Assembly (NCBI GenBank): GCA_963810485.1
Contig: CAWENQ010000004.1
Location: 496,001-560,000 of the forward strand
Source: DATKFM01 sp963810485
Lineage (GTDB): Bacteria > Pseudomonadota > Alphaproteobacteria > Dongiales > Dongiaceae
DNA length: 64,000 bases
Reading direction: 5' to 3'
Shown: positions 1 to 8,919 of the stretch, in pieces
Layout: every line of letters begins with the position of its first letter
How positions within the stretch are numbered: position 1 is the first letter of the stretch
Translations under genes and position numbers: made by a program
The notes under the pieces: generated by a model
Seen by the model: the letters and a program-made list of their open reading frames with translations, nothing else
Told to the model about the DNA's origin: nothing
Databases searched by the model: none

Positions 1-1091
1 CGCAGGCAAAGGGCAGGAAAGGCCGCCTGAAGTCGGAATTCATCGGCGCGGAAGAATACGCGCCCCGGCTGATTGAAGCCGATGGCGTGACCAAGAAGCC
101 CGAGTTCTCGCGCCTGCCGCTGCCGCTGCGCTTCGATGGAAGCTGGGAGGCGACGCGGCGAGACACGATCTTCGCCTTTGGCGGCGACCGCGCCAACGCC
201 ACGCTGGTGACCGCCGCCTTGAACACCCTGTTCCTGCGCGAGCATAACCGGATTGCGGGCATTCTGGAAAAGGCCCATCCGGATTGGGATGACGATCGGG
301 TCTTCGAGACGACCCGCAACATCGTCATCGTCCTGCTGATCAAGCTGGTGGTCGAGGAGTACATCAACCACATCTCGCCCTATTGGTTCAGGCTGCGGGC
401 GAATCCGCAGGCTGCCTGGAACGCCGGCTGGAACAAGGCGAACTGGATCGCCTCCGAATTCAACCTCCTCTATCGCTGGCATGGCCTGATCCCCGACGCG
501 TTTGCGTTCAACGGACAGGAAATTCCCATCGCCACCACGTTCCTCGACAACAGGCTCCTGCTGCAGGCCGGCTTGGGCCGCACGCTCGACCACGCCAGCC
601 GCCAGCCGGCCGGCCGCCTTGGTCTTTTCAACAGCACGCCCAGCCTGCTCAGCGTCGAACGGGACTCGATCAAGCAGGGCCGAGACAATGGCCTTGCGTC
701 CTACAACGATTATCGCGAGGCGATGCGGTATCCGCGGCTGACACGCTTCGAGCAGATCAGCGGCGATCCCGAGGTCGTCGAAGGACTACGCCGCGTCTAC
801 GGCAACGACATCGAGAAAGTGGAATACTTCGTCGGCCTCTTCGCCGAAGACACGGATGAGCGGTCGGTGGTGCCGCCGCTGATCGGCCGCATGGTGGCCA
901 TCGACGCCTTCTCCCAGGCCTTGACCAATCCCTTGCTGGCCGAGCGCATCTTCAATGAGCAGACCTTCAGCGCCGAAGGCATGGCGATCATCGCCGCGAC
1001 GAAAAGCTTCCGGGACATCGCCGACCGCAACATTCCAGGCGGCGCCGGCGGCCTCGTCATGTCGATGGAGCAGCTGGAACTGAAGCCCTAA
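1..1091 (+). CDS. Cyclooxygenase-like animal haem peroxidase (3' part only)
   Basis: The reading frame is already open at the left edge (first whole codon at base 3), so the N-terminus and distal haem region lie outside the window; the internal GTG at 87 is not the true start. The visible part resembles the C-terminal half of prostaglandin H synthases rather than generic peroxidases. An FLREHNRIA helix is followed by an EEYINHISPYWF segment and by EFNLLYRWHGLIPDAF (bases about 459-506). In that last motif Tyr (471-473) and His (480-482) match the cyclooxygenase catalytic Tyr and proximal haem His. A Phe-Ser pair at 909-914 aligns with the region of the Ser acetylated by aspirin. The likely role is oxygenation or peroxidation of a fatty acid; the substrate cannot be inferred. 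Bacterial alpha-dioxygenase-type enzymes are the main alternative. Confidence 0.8.
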   Translation, partial: QAKGRKGRLKSEFIGAEEYAPRLIEADGVTKKPEFSRLPLPLRFDGSWEATRRDTIFAFGGDRANATLVTAALNTLFLREHNRIAGILEKAHPDWDDDRVFETTRNIVIVLLIKLVVEEYINHISPYWFRLRANPQAAWNAGWNKANWIASEFNLLYRWHGLIPDAFAFNGQEIPIATTFLDNRLLLQAGLGRTLDHASRQPAGRLGLFNSTPSLLSVERDSIKQGRDNGLASYNDYREAMRYPRLTRFEQISGDPEVVEGLRRVYGNDIEKVEYFVGLFAEDTDERSVVPPLIGRMVAIDAFSQALTNPLLAERIFNEQTFSAEGMAIIAATKSFRDIADRNIPGGAGGLVMSMEQLELKP

Positions 1092-1103
1092 GGCGCCGGG
1101 GCG

Positions 1104-2226
1104 CTAGGACAGCATCACCAGGTGATTGTCCCAGACTTCCAGCGGCAGGCCGGCAAGCGGAGCCGAATCGATCGGCGGCGCGCGGCCGGGCGAGAGATTG
1201 AGAACGGCGCAACCCTCATTGCCCGAGCTGGCGACGAATTCGGCGGCGTGGGCCGCGGCAGCGATGCCGCAGACATCGGCCATGCGGCGGGAGCCGACGA
1301 ACTCGCCGCTGCGGATGTTCCAGAAGGCGATGCGGTTGCCATGGGGACTGGTGGCGGCGAGGATTTCGCCGTCGCGGTCTACGGCGACGGAGCCGATGTA
1401 GTTCTCCAGCGCCGCGAGTTCCTCGTCAGGCGTCGGCAGCAGGCTCATTTTCCCGCTCGGATGAGATCATGCCGGCCAGCAGCGGCAGATCCCCGGCCTC
1501 GCCCTGATACTGGCCGCCGAAGAGGATGTCGCCGCGCGGCGTCAGCGCCAGATGGCGCAGGCTGAGATCGCGGCAGGATGCGTCGAGCTCGAACCGCGCC
1601 AGCAGTTCGCCCTGCTCGCGGCCGACGAGATCGATCGTGGAGCGCATGGTGTTGGGGTTGAGAACCTCGCGGCCGCTGTCCGGGAGGGTCATCAGGCCGC
1701 CATTGGCGACCACCAATGTCCGGCCATCGGATAGCAGCGCGATATCGTGCGGACCGATGCCGTGGGATGGAAACTCAGCGAGCCGCCGGTAGTCAGATGC
1801 CGCATCGTAGATGCCGATGATGCCGTTGCCGGTCTGCGTGTCGTTCTCGGTGGCGTAGAGAAGCTTGCCATCGGCGGAATAGACGCCGTGGCCGAAATAG
1901 TGGCGGTTCCCGATCGCCGTTTGCTGCCGGATGATCCCGCCGCTGCCGCTGTCGACGACGACGAACCAGGTGCCGGGGCGGCGGGCGAAAATCGCCGCCT
2001 CGCGCGAACCGGGCCGCAGCGCGATGTCGTGGCCGCGGGCGGGAAGGTCCACAGCGAACAGTTCGCGGCCCGATAGATCGAAGGCGGCCGCGCTTCCTGA
2101 ATTCTCATTCTTCAATCGGCAGCCGATGTAGCTTGCCGCCGGCGCTGTTACAGCGCGCGCCGGCCGGGCGGCGAGCGCCGCCGCGCCGCCGAGGCCTTGC
2201 AGGAAGTGTCTGCGGTCAATCGCCAT
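1104..2226 (-). CDS. DUF1513 beta-propeller-like protein, frameshifted near 1448
   Basis: This is the last gene of the iron/redox operon, and its start overlaps the end of the upstream imelysin gene by 11 bp. The N-terminus has a Tat-like signal (DRRHFLQG followed by an Ala-rich stretch). The body carries family landmarks such as HYFGHGVYSADG, ATENDTQTGNGIIG and GIGPHDIALLSDGRTLVVANGG. The frame breaks near 1447-1451 in a GAAAATG context. Removing one A joins it to the C-terminal segment containing YIGSVAVDRDG and FVGSRRMADVCG, giving about 373 residues, the usual family length. Proteins of this family occur beside imelysins and di-haem cytochromes; their biochemical role is unknown. The break is probably a sequencing insertion, but a real mutation cannot be excluded. 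Confidence 0.8.
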
Positions 2227-3275
2227 CGAGACTGTTGAACCCCACGGTCACGCCCAGCACGAAGGGCACTTCTTCGAACGCGCGCTTGCCTGCGGCATCC
2301 ACGAGATCGCGCAGCAGGATGAGATTACTGCGCCGCGGCCCGGCGGCGAGCCAGCCCAGACCACTGTTTAGGCCGTTTAGGCGCTCGGCAACGCGAAGCG
2401 CCGTGACGTTATTGCGGAGCGCGCTGCTGTCTTGTTTCGGCATGCCGTCGGCGAGGATGGTCAGGATGGCACCGGCCGTCTCCAGATTAAGCACGATGGC
2501 GTGCAGGGACCGGCCGCTGCGCCAGCCCTCGGCCATCTTCTGCCGCACGCTGGCGGGATCCTTGCCCATCGTGGGATCGAGTTTCTTGTCCTTGAGCAGC
2601 ACATAGGCGCCGAGCAGATCGGTGGCCAGCGCCGCCTTCAGGCCGCCGGCGATCTCCGGCGCGGACAAGGCGCTTGGCGATGGCGTTGTCGCCGTCGACC
2701 CAGCCCGCCTGCACTTCCCGCGCGATGGCGAGGATGTTGGCGGCGATCGTGCTTCCCAGCCGGCAGCGGAACTCCGCTTCGGGACTGCCGGCGAAATCGG
2801 GTTCGCTGGCGCCTACGGAGAACAGCAAGCGCTCCAAGGCCGGCAAGCCCTGCACGCCGGCGCTGCCCTTGCGGAAGGTTTCCGGTGCCAGCGATGCGTC
2901 ATCAGCCTTGGCCAGCGACGCCTTCAGCGCCTTCTCGACTGCGTTCTTGCGCTCGGGCCAGAAGCTCAGCCGCTCGCCGCGGAAATCCTCGGCGATCGGG
3001 CCGTAATGGACCAGTTCGATCGACGACCAGGCGTCGGCGGTGCGGTGATAGGCGTCGCGGAGCGATGTCATGCCAGCGGATGAGGGCGCCGGGCAGAAGC
3101 TTTGCCATTGAGCGTGCTGTGCTTCAGCGGCGGACTGCACGAGATCGGCGTAGCCGGGGACGATGACTTCATCGACGACGCGCTTCAGGAGTTCATCAGG
3201 TGACGGTTGTGCTTGCGCGCGAATCGACGGCCACGCCAGAATGATCACCAGGAAACAGCAGACGAAACGTATCAA
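2216..3275 (-). CDS. Imelysin-family periplasmic protein (short type), frameshifted near 2666
   Basis: A TTG start at 3275 is preferred because AGGAGG lies 4 nt upstream and the resulting N-terminus (IRFVCCFLVIILAWPSIRAQA) is a good Sec signal peptide; the further upstream ATG at 3302 has no such signal. The mature part is an imelysin (peptidase M75-like) helical bundle with the landmark GLPALERLLFSVGA. The GxHxxE metal motif of IrpA and EfeO imelysins is here GLPALE, so the His is missing. Reading breaks near 2665-2668; removal of one base restores LSAPEIAGGLKAAL and about 352 residues in total. The gene lies between the di-haem cytochrome and DUF1513 genes in one operon, suggesting a role in periplasmic iron handling. 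Confidence 0.8.
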
Positions 3276-3283
3276 CGGACCTC

Positions 3284-4474
3284 CTACAACTTCGCCAGCC
3301 ATGCCAACAGCGTCGCGCGCTCTTCTGCCGTAAGGCCGAGATAAAGTTTGCGGGCTGCCGCCGCTTCGCCGCCATGCAGGCGAATGGCCTGGTCCAGCGT
3401 TGCCGCCTCGCCGCCATGGAGATAGCGACGCTTGCCCTGCATGGGGTCGAGATCGATCAGCGGCGCGGTGCGCCATTCGGCGGCAGTGGCTGCATCGTCG
3501 CCGATCTTGCCCGCGGCGTCCGCGCCGAGATCGTGCAGCAGCAGGTCGGTATGGACGGGCAGGAGATTGCCTTGCACATCCGGCATGTTCGGATGGTGAC
3601 AGGCGGTGCAGCCGCTGCTTGCCAGTAAGGCTTCGGCCTGCGGGTCGGACGGATATTTCGGCGGCGGCAGGGAGCGGACATACGCGGCGATCAGACGCAC
3701 GATCTCCACCGACATCTCCTCGCCATCCAGCTTGTCGCTTTGCCCGGTAACCATGCGCAGGCAGTCGGTTTCCATCGGCGTGCAATCGCCATAGGGCGAA
3801 CGGTTGTAGGGCGAAGACAGGCCGAGATCGATCGAGGCGGCATCGGCAGTCTGCGCTTCCAGCGTCGCCGCCGTGGCCTTGGCGCCGAAGCGGCCGAGGC
3901 GCGCAACGCCGTCATCGCCCTCGATCAGGCGCGCGCGGCCGGAGATGCCATCACCATCGCGGTCGTCGGAATCGGCGAGGGCGAGGACCGCGCGCTCGTC
4001 GATCCGCTCCAGCAGGCCGCGGCCGCGCAGCGACGGCGCGACGCGGGGTTCGTAGACAAAGGGGTCCTTCAGGGGATCGAGCAGGGTCTTGATCTGCACC
4101 ATCAGCCGGTCGCCATCGAGGCTCGCCAGCACTTCACCCTCCGGCATCAGGCCGGGTACCGCGCGGTCCTGAAGCTGCTGACCCAGGAGCGGATGCGGCG
4201 CTCCAGCGGGCGTCGCCACGCGGACGACGAGCCCGCGTGTCACCAGCCGGCCGTCAAGTTCGAAGAAACGCGCCGCCCGCGCCTCCTTGTGGCAGGAATT
4301 GCAGGCTTTGCCATTGAACAGCGGGCCGAGGCCGTCGGCCGCGTCGGTGGAGGCGGGTGCGGCGATCCAGGCACGCTCGAACAGGGCCTTGCCGGCGACG
4401 GTATCGAGATCGCCGGCAAGCGCGGGGGCGCCGGCCGCAGCCCACAGCGTGGCAGCCAGGACAGCCCGCTTCAT
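3284..4474 (-). CDS. Di-haem oxidoreductase (DUF1111 / thiol oxidoreductase-like)
   Basis: The ATG at 4474 overlaps the stop of the multicopper oxidase gene in an ATGA arrangement, implying translational coupling. The 396-residue product begins with a Sec signal (MKRAVLAATLWAAAGAPALAG). It contains two haem c attachment motifs: CNSCH near the N-terminus and CTACH in the C-terminal half. The C-terminal GKRRYLHGGEAATLDQAIRLHGGEA block is typical of the di-haem family related to MauG and cytochrome c peroxidase. Such proteins recur beside imelysin pairs in iron-regulated clusters, where periplasmic electron transfer linked to iron acquisition is suspected. The substrate is unknown. Confidence 0.85.
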   Translation of the reverse strand: MKRAVLAATLWAAAGAPALAGDLDTVAGKALFERAWIAAPASTDAADGLGPLFNGKACNSCHKEARAARFFELDGRLVTRGLVVRVATPAGAPHPLLGQQLQDRAVPGLMPEGEVLASLDGDRLMVQIKTLLDPLKDPFVYEPRVAPSLRGRGLLERIDERAVLALADSDDRDGDGISGRARLIEGDDGVARLGRFGAKATAATLEAQTADAASIDLGLSSPYNRSPYGDCTPMETDCLRMVTGQSDKLDGEEMSVEIVRLIAAYVRSLPPPKYPSDPQAEALLASSGCTACHHPNMPDVQGNLLPVHTDLLLHDLGADAAGKIGDDAATAAEWRTAPLIDLDPMQGKRRYLHGGEAATLDQAIRLHGGEAAAARKLYLGLTAEERATLLAWLAKL

Positions 4475-5937
4475 GCGATTCTCAAATAGCCCATCATGCC
4501 CGTCTCCAGATGCTCCAGGATATGGCAATGGAACATCCAATCGCCAGGACGCGCGACGAAGGCGATCTCGACGCGTTCCTTCGGCGCGACCAGGACCGTG
4601 TCGGCCTGATGGACCGGCAGCGGCCGCTTGCTGGAGCTGAGCACGGTGAAGGTGTGGCCATGCAGATGGATCGGGTGGGGATGGGGCGTGCCGTTCTGCA
4701 GGATGAATCGATAGCTCTTGCCGGCCTGCAGCCGGGCCAGCGGCGGCGGCAGCTTCTCATGGCCGTCGCGGGGCCAGGACAGCTTGTTGATTGACCAGAA
4801 GGTCTCATCGCCGGTGCAAAGGCTGTCGAGGATGACGGCAGAGAGCGGATCGTTTGGATCGAGGGAGTCGACGAAGCTCGCGATGGAATCCGAGGCGGCG
4901 CCGAAGAGATAGGTCTGGATCTCCGCGCCGGCCAGATCGGGCGCGGGGATCGGCGAGGCGATGAGCGGCGCCGGGCTGAACGGACCCGAGCGCATCGGCG
5001 CGCCTTCCGCCGTCAGCACCGCGAGGTCGTAAAGTTCAGACGCGCCGTAGTCGATGAGCTTGAAGTTTGCGCCTGATGGCGGCGAGCGCACGGCGAGGTC
5101 CAGGCGCATCGCCGGCCCCATGCGCCAGGTGTCCAGCGGAAACGGCGGCACCGCATTGCCGTCGATGGCGATGACCTGCGCTTCCGCGCCCTCGACGCCG
5201 ACTTCGATCATCCGCGTCGCATCCAGATTGAGCAGGCGCAGGCGAAGATCGGCCGATGCCGGCACGGTGCGCGCGAAGGCAGCGGCGCCATTGACCGTCC
5301 GGACCGTGCCGAAGGTGCCGGCGCGGCTGGCGCCCTTGATGGTGCTGAAGGGCAGGAAGGAACCATCGGGCGCCAGGCGCCAATCCTTGGCCGCGAGAAT
5401 GATGTCGTCATCGAATGGCGCCGTTGCGTCGCCATCGACGATGAAGAGGCCGGCGAGCCCCTGCCCCACCTGTCCCGCTTCGTTGCAATGGGGATGGAAG
5501 AAGAAGGTCCCGGCATCCGGCGGCGTGAACTCATAGACATAGCCGCTACCGGGCTCGACCGGTTCCTGGGTGATGTAGGGAACGCCATCCATGGCATTGG
5601 GGACGCGGACGCCATGCCAATGGATGCTCGAATGCTCTGTGGGCAGATCGTTGGTGAAACGGATGCGCACGGGTTCGCCCCGCGTGGCGCGGATCACCGG
5701 CAGCGGCGCTTCGGCGTAAAGCCAGAGCGGCGTCAGCGGGCCGTCTGCGCCGAGCAACGGCATGGCAGCCTGGCGGGAGCGCAAGTGGAAGGTCTTGACG
5801 CCTTGCTCCATCTCGGAAGGCAGCGGCGCGAGAACACCCGATAATGCCGATTGCGCCGAACGCGGCCATGCGAACGGCAATGCCGCCGCGGCGGCCGCAC
5901 CACTAATTGCTGTGAGAAATCTTCGCCGCGGAATCAT
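4471..5937 (-). CDS. Tat-exported multicopper oxidase (laccase/CueO-like)
   Basis: The protein has 488 residues and starts with a twin-arginine signal (MIPRRRFLTAISG plus an Ala-rich h-region), so it folds with copper before export to the periplasm. All four copper-binding blocks are visible: HWHG (about 106-109), HPH (148-150), HPIHLHGH (from about 421) and HCHILEHLETGM (from 470). The last supplies the type 1 copper ligands with a Met axial ligand, as in CueO-type oxidases. No Met-rich insert is obvious. It couples oxidation of a phenol or metal ion to O2 reduction. Its place between two imelysin genes suggests ferroxidase or cuprous oxidase activity connected with iron uptake, which is an inference from context. 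Confidence 0.9.
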   Translation of the reverse strand: MIPRRRFLTAISGAAAAAALPFAWPRSAQSALSGVLAPLPSEMEQGVKTFHLRSRQAAMPLLGADGPLTPLWLYAEAPLPVIRATRGEPVRIRFTNDLPTEHSSIHWHGVRVPNAMDGVPYITQEPVEPGSGYVYEFTPPDAGTFFFHPHCNEAGQVGQGLAGLFIVDGDATAPFDDDIILAAKDWRLAPDGSFLPFSTIKGASRAGTFGTVRTVNGAAAFARTVPASADLRLRLLNLDATRMIEVGVEGAEAQVIAIDGNAVPPFPLDTWRMGPAMRLDLAVRSPPSGANFKLIDYGASELYDLAVLTAEGAPMRSGPFSPAPLIASPIPAPDLAGAEIQTYLFGAASDSIASFVDSLDPNDPLSAVILDSLCTGDETFWSINKLSWPRDGHEKLPPPLARLQAGKSYRFILQNGTPHPHPIHLHGHTFTVLSSSKRPLPVHQADTVLVAPKERVEIAFVARPGDWMFHCHILEHLETGMMGYLRIA

Positions 5938-6046
5938 GCTGGCCGCTCCGGGGGCCGATGCCTGGGCTGTTCGCAGTTACATCCGCCGGCCCGGCGGCCG
6001 GGGACGCTGTGCGTCCCTCGGTCCGCCGAAAGCCGGCGATGGCGCG

Positions 6047-7330
6047 TCATTCAGTGGTGACGGCGGACGGATTGTCCAGGCTGTCGGAGCCCTCGACCGT
6101 GATGGCCAGCTTGAGATCGGCCACGACAGCCTCGATGCCGTGGGTCTGCGCCACCAAGCCATCGATCGCCGCCTGGACCAGCGCGTTTCCTTCCGCGTTG
6201 CCGTCGCCGATCATCTGGTCATAGGCCTCCGTGCCGCTGTCGGCCCGGTCCTTGACCGCCTTCAGCTTCGCCAGCGCGTCGGCCATCAGCGCGTCGAGCG
6301 CCGCCGCCTTCTCCGGAGTCTTGGCGGCCGCCAGATCGCCGATGCCCGGGCCGTCCAGCACGGAGCCGTCGCGGCGGGTGTAGCTGCCGCTGTAGATCGC
6401 CGCCATGCCGGCTTCGTCATAGTAGTGGGAGTTGTGGGTATTGTCGGAGAAGCAGTCATGCTCCTCCTCGGGATCATGGAGGATCAGGCCGAGCTTCATG
6501 CGCTCGCCCGCCAGCTCGCCGTAGGACAGCGAACCGAGGCCGGTGAGGATGGTGGCCAGCGCGCCCTCCTCGCCCTTGGCGTCCAGATCCTTGCGCGCGG
6601 CGGCGCCCGCCTGCCAATTCGCCACCATCTCCTGAAGATCGGCGACCAGCAGATCGGTCGCGGCCTTCAGGTAAGCGGCGCGGCGGTCGCAATTGCCGTT
6701 GGTGCAGTTGTTGACGTCGAAGTCAGTGGCCGCGCGATTGCCCGCGCCCGGTCCGGTGCCGTTGAGATCCTGGCCCCAGAGCAGGAATTCGACGGCGTGA
6801 TAGCCGATGGCAACATTGGACTCGACACCGCCGCCTTCCTGCAGGGTCTTCAGCACGTCGGGCGAAATGGTCGAGACATCGACCGTATCGTTGCCGATGC
6901 GGATTTCCTTGCTGCCGATGACGTTGGCGACATAGAGCGGATTTTCGTCGGAGCTGTCGCCGTAGGATTTCGTATCCACATAGTCGATCAGTCCTTCGTC
7001 GAGCGGCCAGGCATTCACGCGCCCTTCCCAGTCATCGACGATGGCATTGCCGAAACGGAAGCCCTCGGTCTGCTGATACCAGGGGCGCGAGGCGATCCAG
7101 GCCTGGCGCGCGGCCGCCAGGGTATCGGCCGAAGGTGCCGCGATGAAGGCATCGACGGCGGTCTGCAGATCCTGGGCGGCCGCAAGGGCGTCGCCATACA
7201 TGGCCGCAGCCACGTCGCCATAATGCTGGATGACGGCGGCGCCGGTGACGTCGTCGGCCCTGGCCGTTGCGGAGAAGGCCACCGGCGCCAGAGCGGCGCC
7301 GGCGATCAGGGCAAGCCATGGAAACTTCAT
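6047..7330 (-). CDS. Imelysin-family iron-regulated protein (IrpA-like)
   Basis: This is the first gene of the minus-strand iron/redox operon. The ATG at 7330 is chosen because GAGG lies 8 nt upstream; an in-frame GTG three codons earlier overlaps that site. The 427-residue product has a Sec signal ending in ATARA at about residue 24. It shows the imelysin metal motif GxHxxE as IGYHAVEFLLWGQD (His178, Glu181). The C-terminal half contains DDPEEEHDCFSDNTH-like family sequence and NSHYYDE. Imelysins of this IrpA class are periplasmic or membrane-associated proteins induced by iron limitation; peptidase activity is doubtful. A promoter overlapped by a Fur-like box lies about 100 bp upstream. Confidence 0.9.
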   Translation of the reverse strand: MKFPWLALIAGAALAPVAFSATARADDVTGAAVIQHYGDVAAAMYGDALAAAQDLQTAVDAFIAAPSADTLAAARQAWIASRPWYQQTEGFRFGNAIVDDWEGRVNAWPLDEGLIDYVDTKSYGDSSDENPLYVANVIGSKEIRIGNDTVDVSTISPDVLKTLQEGGGVESNVAIGYHAVEFLLWGQDLNGTGPGAGNRAATDFDVNNCTNGNCDRRAAYLKAATDLLVADLQEMVANWQAGAAARKDLDAKGEEGALATILTGLGSLSYGELAGERMKLGLILHDPEEEHDCFSDNTHNSHYYDEAGMAAIYSGSYTRRDGSVLDGPGIGDLAAAKTPEKAAALDALMADALAKLKAVKDRADSGTEAYDQMIGDGNAEGNALVQAAIDGLVAQTHGIEAVVADLKLAITVEGSDSLDNPSAVTTE

Positions 7331-7423
7331 TTGTTGCACCTCGTTCTTCGGTTGGATTTTCGTTGGGGCACTTCGGATGGATGGAATCCCTGCAGGAAGC
7401 GGCGGAAGGCGCCGGCCCCGATA

Positions 7424-7438
7424 TGAGAGTCATTATCA
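7424..7438. promoter_or_regulatory. Fur-like operator
   Basis: The plus strand reads TGAGAGTCATTATCA; on the minus strand it is TGATAATGACTCTCA. This matches the 7-1-7 Fur consensus TGATAATnATTATCA with one perfect half-site and 5 of 7 positions in the other. It covers the -10 of the operon promoter. Binding by Fur, Irr or a related regulator is inferred; no regulator gene is nearby. Confidence 0.6.
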
Positions 7439-7460
7439 ATAACGCCCCGCTGTGCTGCAA
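7432..7460 (-). promoter_or_regulatory. Sigma70-type promoter of the imelysin/multicopper oxidase operon
   Basis: On the minus strand TTGCAG (7460-7455) is followed after exactly 17 nt by GATAAT (7437-7432). This is a good -35/-10 pair about 100 nt upstream of the imelysin start at 7330. The -10 element lies inside the Fur-like box, the expected geometry for repression by an iron-loaded regulator. Confidence 0.6.
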
Positions 7461-7683
7461 CTAATAATGTGTTTCAATTGCAGCAGGCCTATTGCCGCAG
7501 GAGGCGGTCCGTGCCGGCCCAAAACCGGCAGCCGACCCTCGACTCCCCCCGGGAATTGGGCTATTCCACCCTCGCCTTAATTCGGCATCTCCTGAAAATC
7601 TGGTGCTTGGAGTTGCCGTGGCTTGCCGGTGCCGCCGGTGGGCCGCAGGGCAAGAAACTTACGGTTTTGCAAGGAGATGGATC

Positions 7684-8338
7684 ATGGCCCGGCTCTTGAT
7701 GCCCAAAGCGACGGCGGTCTGGCTGGTGGAGAACACGACCCTGAATTTCGAGCAGATCGCCGATTTCTGCGGCCTGCATACCGCTCGAGGTTCAGGGCAT
7801 CGCCGACGGCGAAGTGGCCCAGGGCATCGTCGGGCTGGACCCGACCCTGAACGGCCAGCTCTCGAAGGAGGAGATCGCCCGCTGCGAAGGCGATCCCGAG
7901 GGCCGGCTGAAGATGGCCAAGGTCGACATCCCCCTGCCCGCGCCCCGCACCAAGGGCCCGCGCTACACGCCGGTGGCCAAGCGCCAGGACAAGCCCGATG
8001 CGGTGGCCTGGCTGATCCGCCATCACCCCGAGCTGAGCGACAGCCAGATCTCCAAGCTGATCGGCACCACCAAGCAGACCATCGCCGCCGTGCGCGACCG
8101 CAGCCATTGGAACTTCGCCAATCTGCGCCCGCGGGATCCGGTGCTGCTGGGGCTCTGCAGCCAGACCGACCTGAACGCCGCCGTGCTGCGCGCGCGCAAG
8201 GCCATGTCGAAGACCGCCGCCGGAACCGAACAGGCGACGATCGAAGCCGGCAAGGCGGATGAAGGCGAGGACAGCATGTCGCGCAAGACGCTGGATATCA
8301 GCAAGTTCCTGCCGGGATCCGGCGACCCGCAGCCCTAA
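7684..8338 (+). CDS. trcR: TrcR (DUF1013) cell-cycle transcriptional regulator, frameshifted near 7780
   Basis: AAGGAG lies 7 nt before the ATG at 7684. The N-terminus (LMPKATAVWLVENTTL, then FEQIADFCGLH) and the rest (GEVAQGIVGLDPTLNGQLSKEEIARCE, then AWLIRHHPELSDSQISKLIG) are hallmark TrcR/DUF1013 sequence, a family confined to Alphaproteobacteria. The central helix-turn-helix-like part reads SDSQISKLIGTTKQTIAAV. Between CAT and CCGCTCGAG there is one extra A; removing it reconnects GLH with PLEVQGIADGE and gives 217 residues, the family length. The protein acts as a transcription regulator in the cell cycle. Because it is expected to be important for growth, the break is probably a sequence error. 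Confidence 0.9.
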
Positions 8339-8349
8339 GCAGCCGCTTG

Positions 8350-8862
8350 TCAGGCCGCCATCTTGGCCTGGCCGACCTCTACGAGATAGTAGATGAGGTC
8401 TATATCCGGCAGCTTCTGCCCGCGCTGCAGCAGCACGCTATAGATCTGGCCGCGGTGATGGGTCTGGTGGTTGAACATGCCCGCCAGCATGTCCCAGACC
8501 CGCGCCTCCATGCGGCGCGTTCCGTCGGCGCTGGTGTAGCGCACGGTCGCCTGCAGCTGCTCCGGCGTCAGCCGGTCCATCAGGCCGATCAGGCGCGTAT
8601 CCTCCTCGCGCCGCGCGGATTGCAGCGACTTGAAGTCGTCATGGAGAATCTGGTTGAGGGATTTGACGCCGCGGTCGATGCCTTCGACGCGGCCGGTCCA
8701 GAGACGGTCGACGATCAGGATATGATTGAGCGTGGCATGCACCGAGCCGAAGAACAGGCCGGCATCGGAGCGATATGAGGCGTCGTCCAGCTTCGCCACC
8801 TCGGCATAGATCCTCTCGTTCACCCAGCGATTGAAGCGGGCCATCATCGGGAAATGGTCCAT
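8350..8862 (-). CDS. DinB-family putative metal-dependent hydrolase
   Basis: This 170-residue four-helix-bundle protein has the DinB metal triad visible as His47 (TLNHILIVDRLW) and His132/His136 (FNHQTHHRGQI). Members of the DinB/YfiT superfamily include thiol-S-transferases and uncharacterised damage-inducible proteins. The substrate of this one is unknown. It is convergent with trcR and lies just downstream of the AraC-type regulator on the same strand. Confidence 0.85.
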   Translation of the reverse strand: MDHFPMMARFNRWVNERIYAEVAKLDDASYRSDAGLFFGSVHATLNHILIVDRLWTGRVEGIDRGVKSLNQILHDDFKSLQSARREEDTRLIGLMDRLTPEQLQATVRYTSADGTRRMEARVWDMLAGMFNHQTHHRGQIYSVLLQRGQKLPDIDLIYYLVEVGQAKMAA

Positions 8863-8919
8863 CGGCGGATCTCCTGATTTTCGCGGGCCGGCAAGGCGCG
8901 GCCCGGCGTTAGCTGGAAT

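Larger units (their letters stand above)
7331..7683. other. Intergenic region between the imelysin operon and trcR
   Basis: This divergent 353-bp region holds the iron-operon promoter and Fur-like box in its left part. A 7-bp inverted repeat (GCTGCAA at 7454-7460, TTGCAGC at 7478-7484) lies just beyond. The right part leads into the AAGGAG ribosome-binding site of trcR. Open frames here have no coding character. Confidence 0.6.

Noticed and set aside
7492..8262. 256-codon frame starting upstream of trcR
   Set aside because: It is the trcR start region read through the one-base insertion into a wrong frame; only its part from 7684 to about 7780 is real coding sequence.
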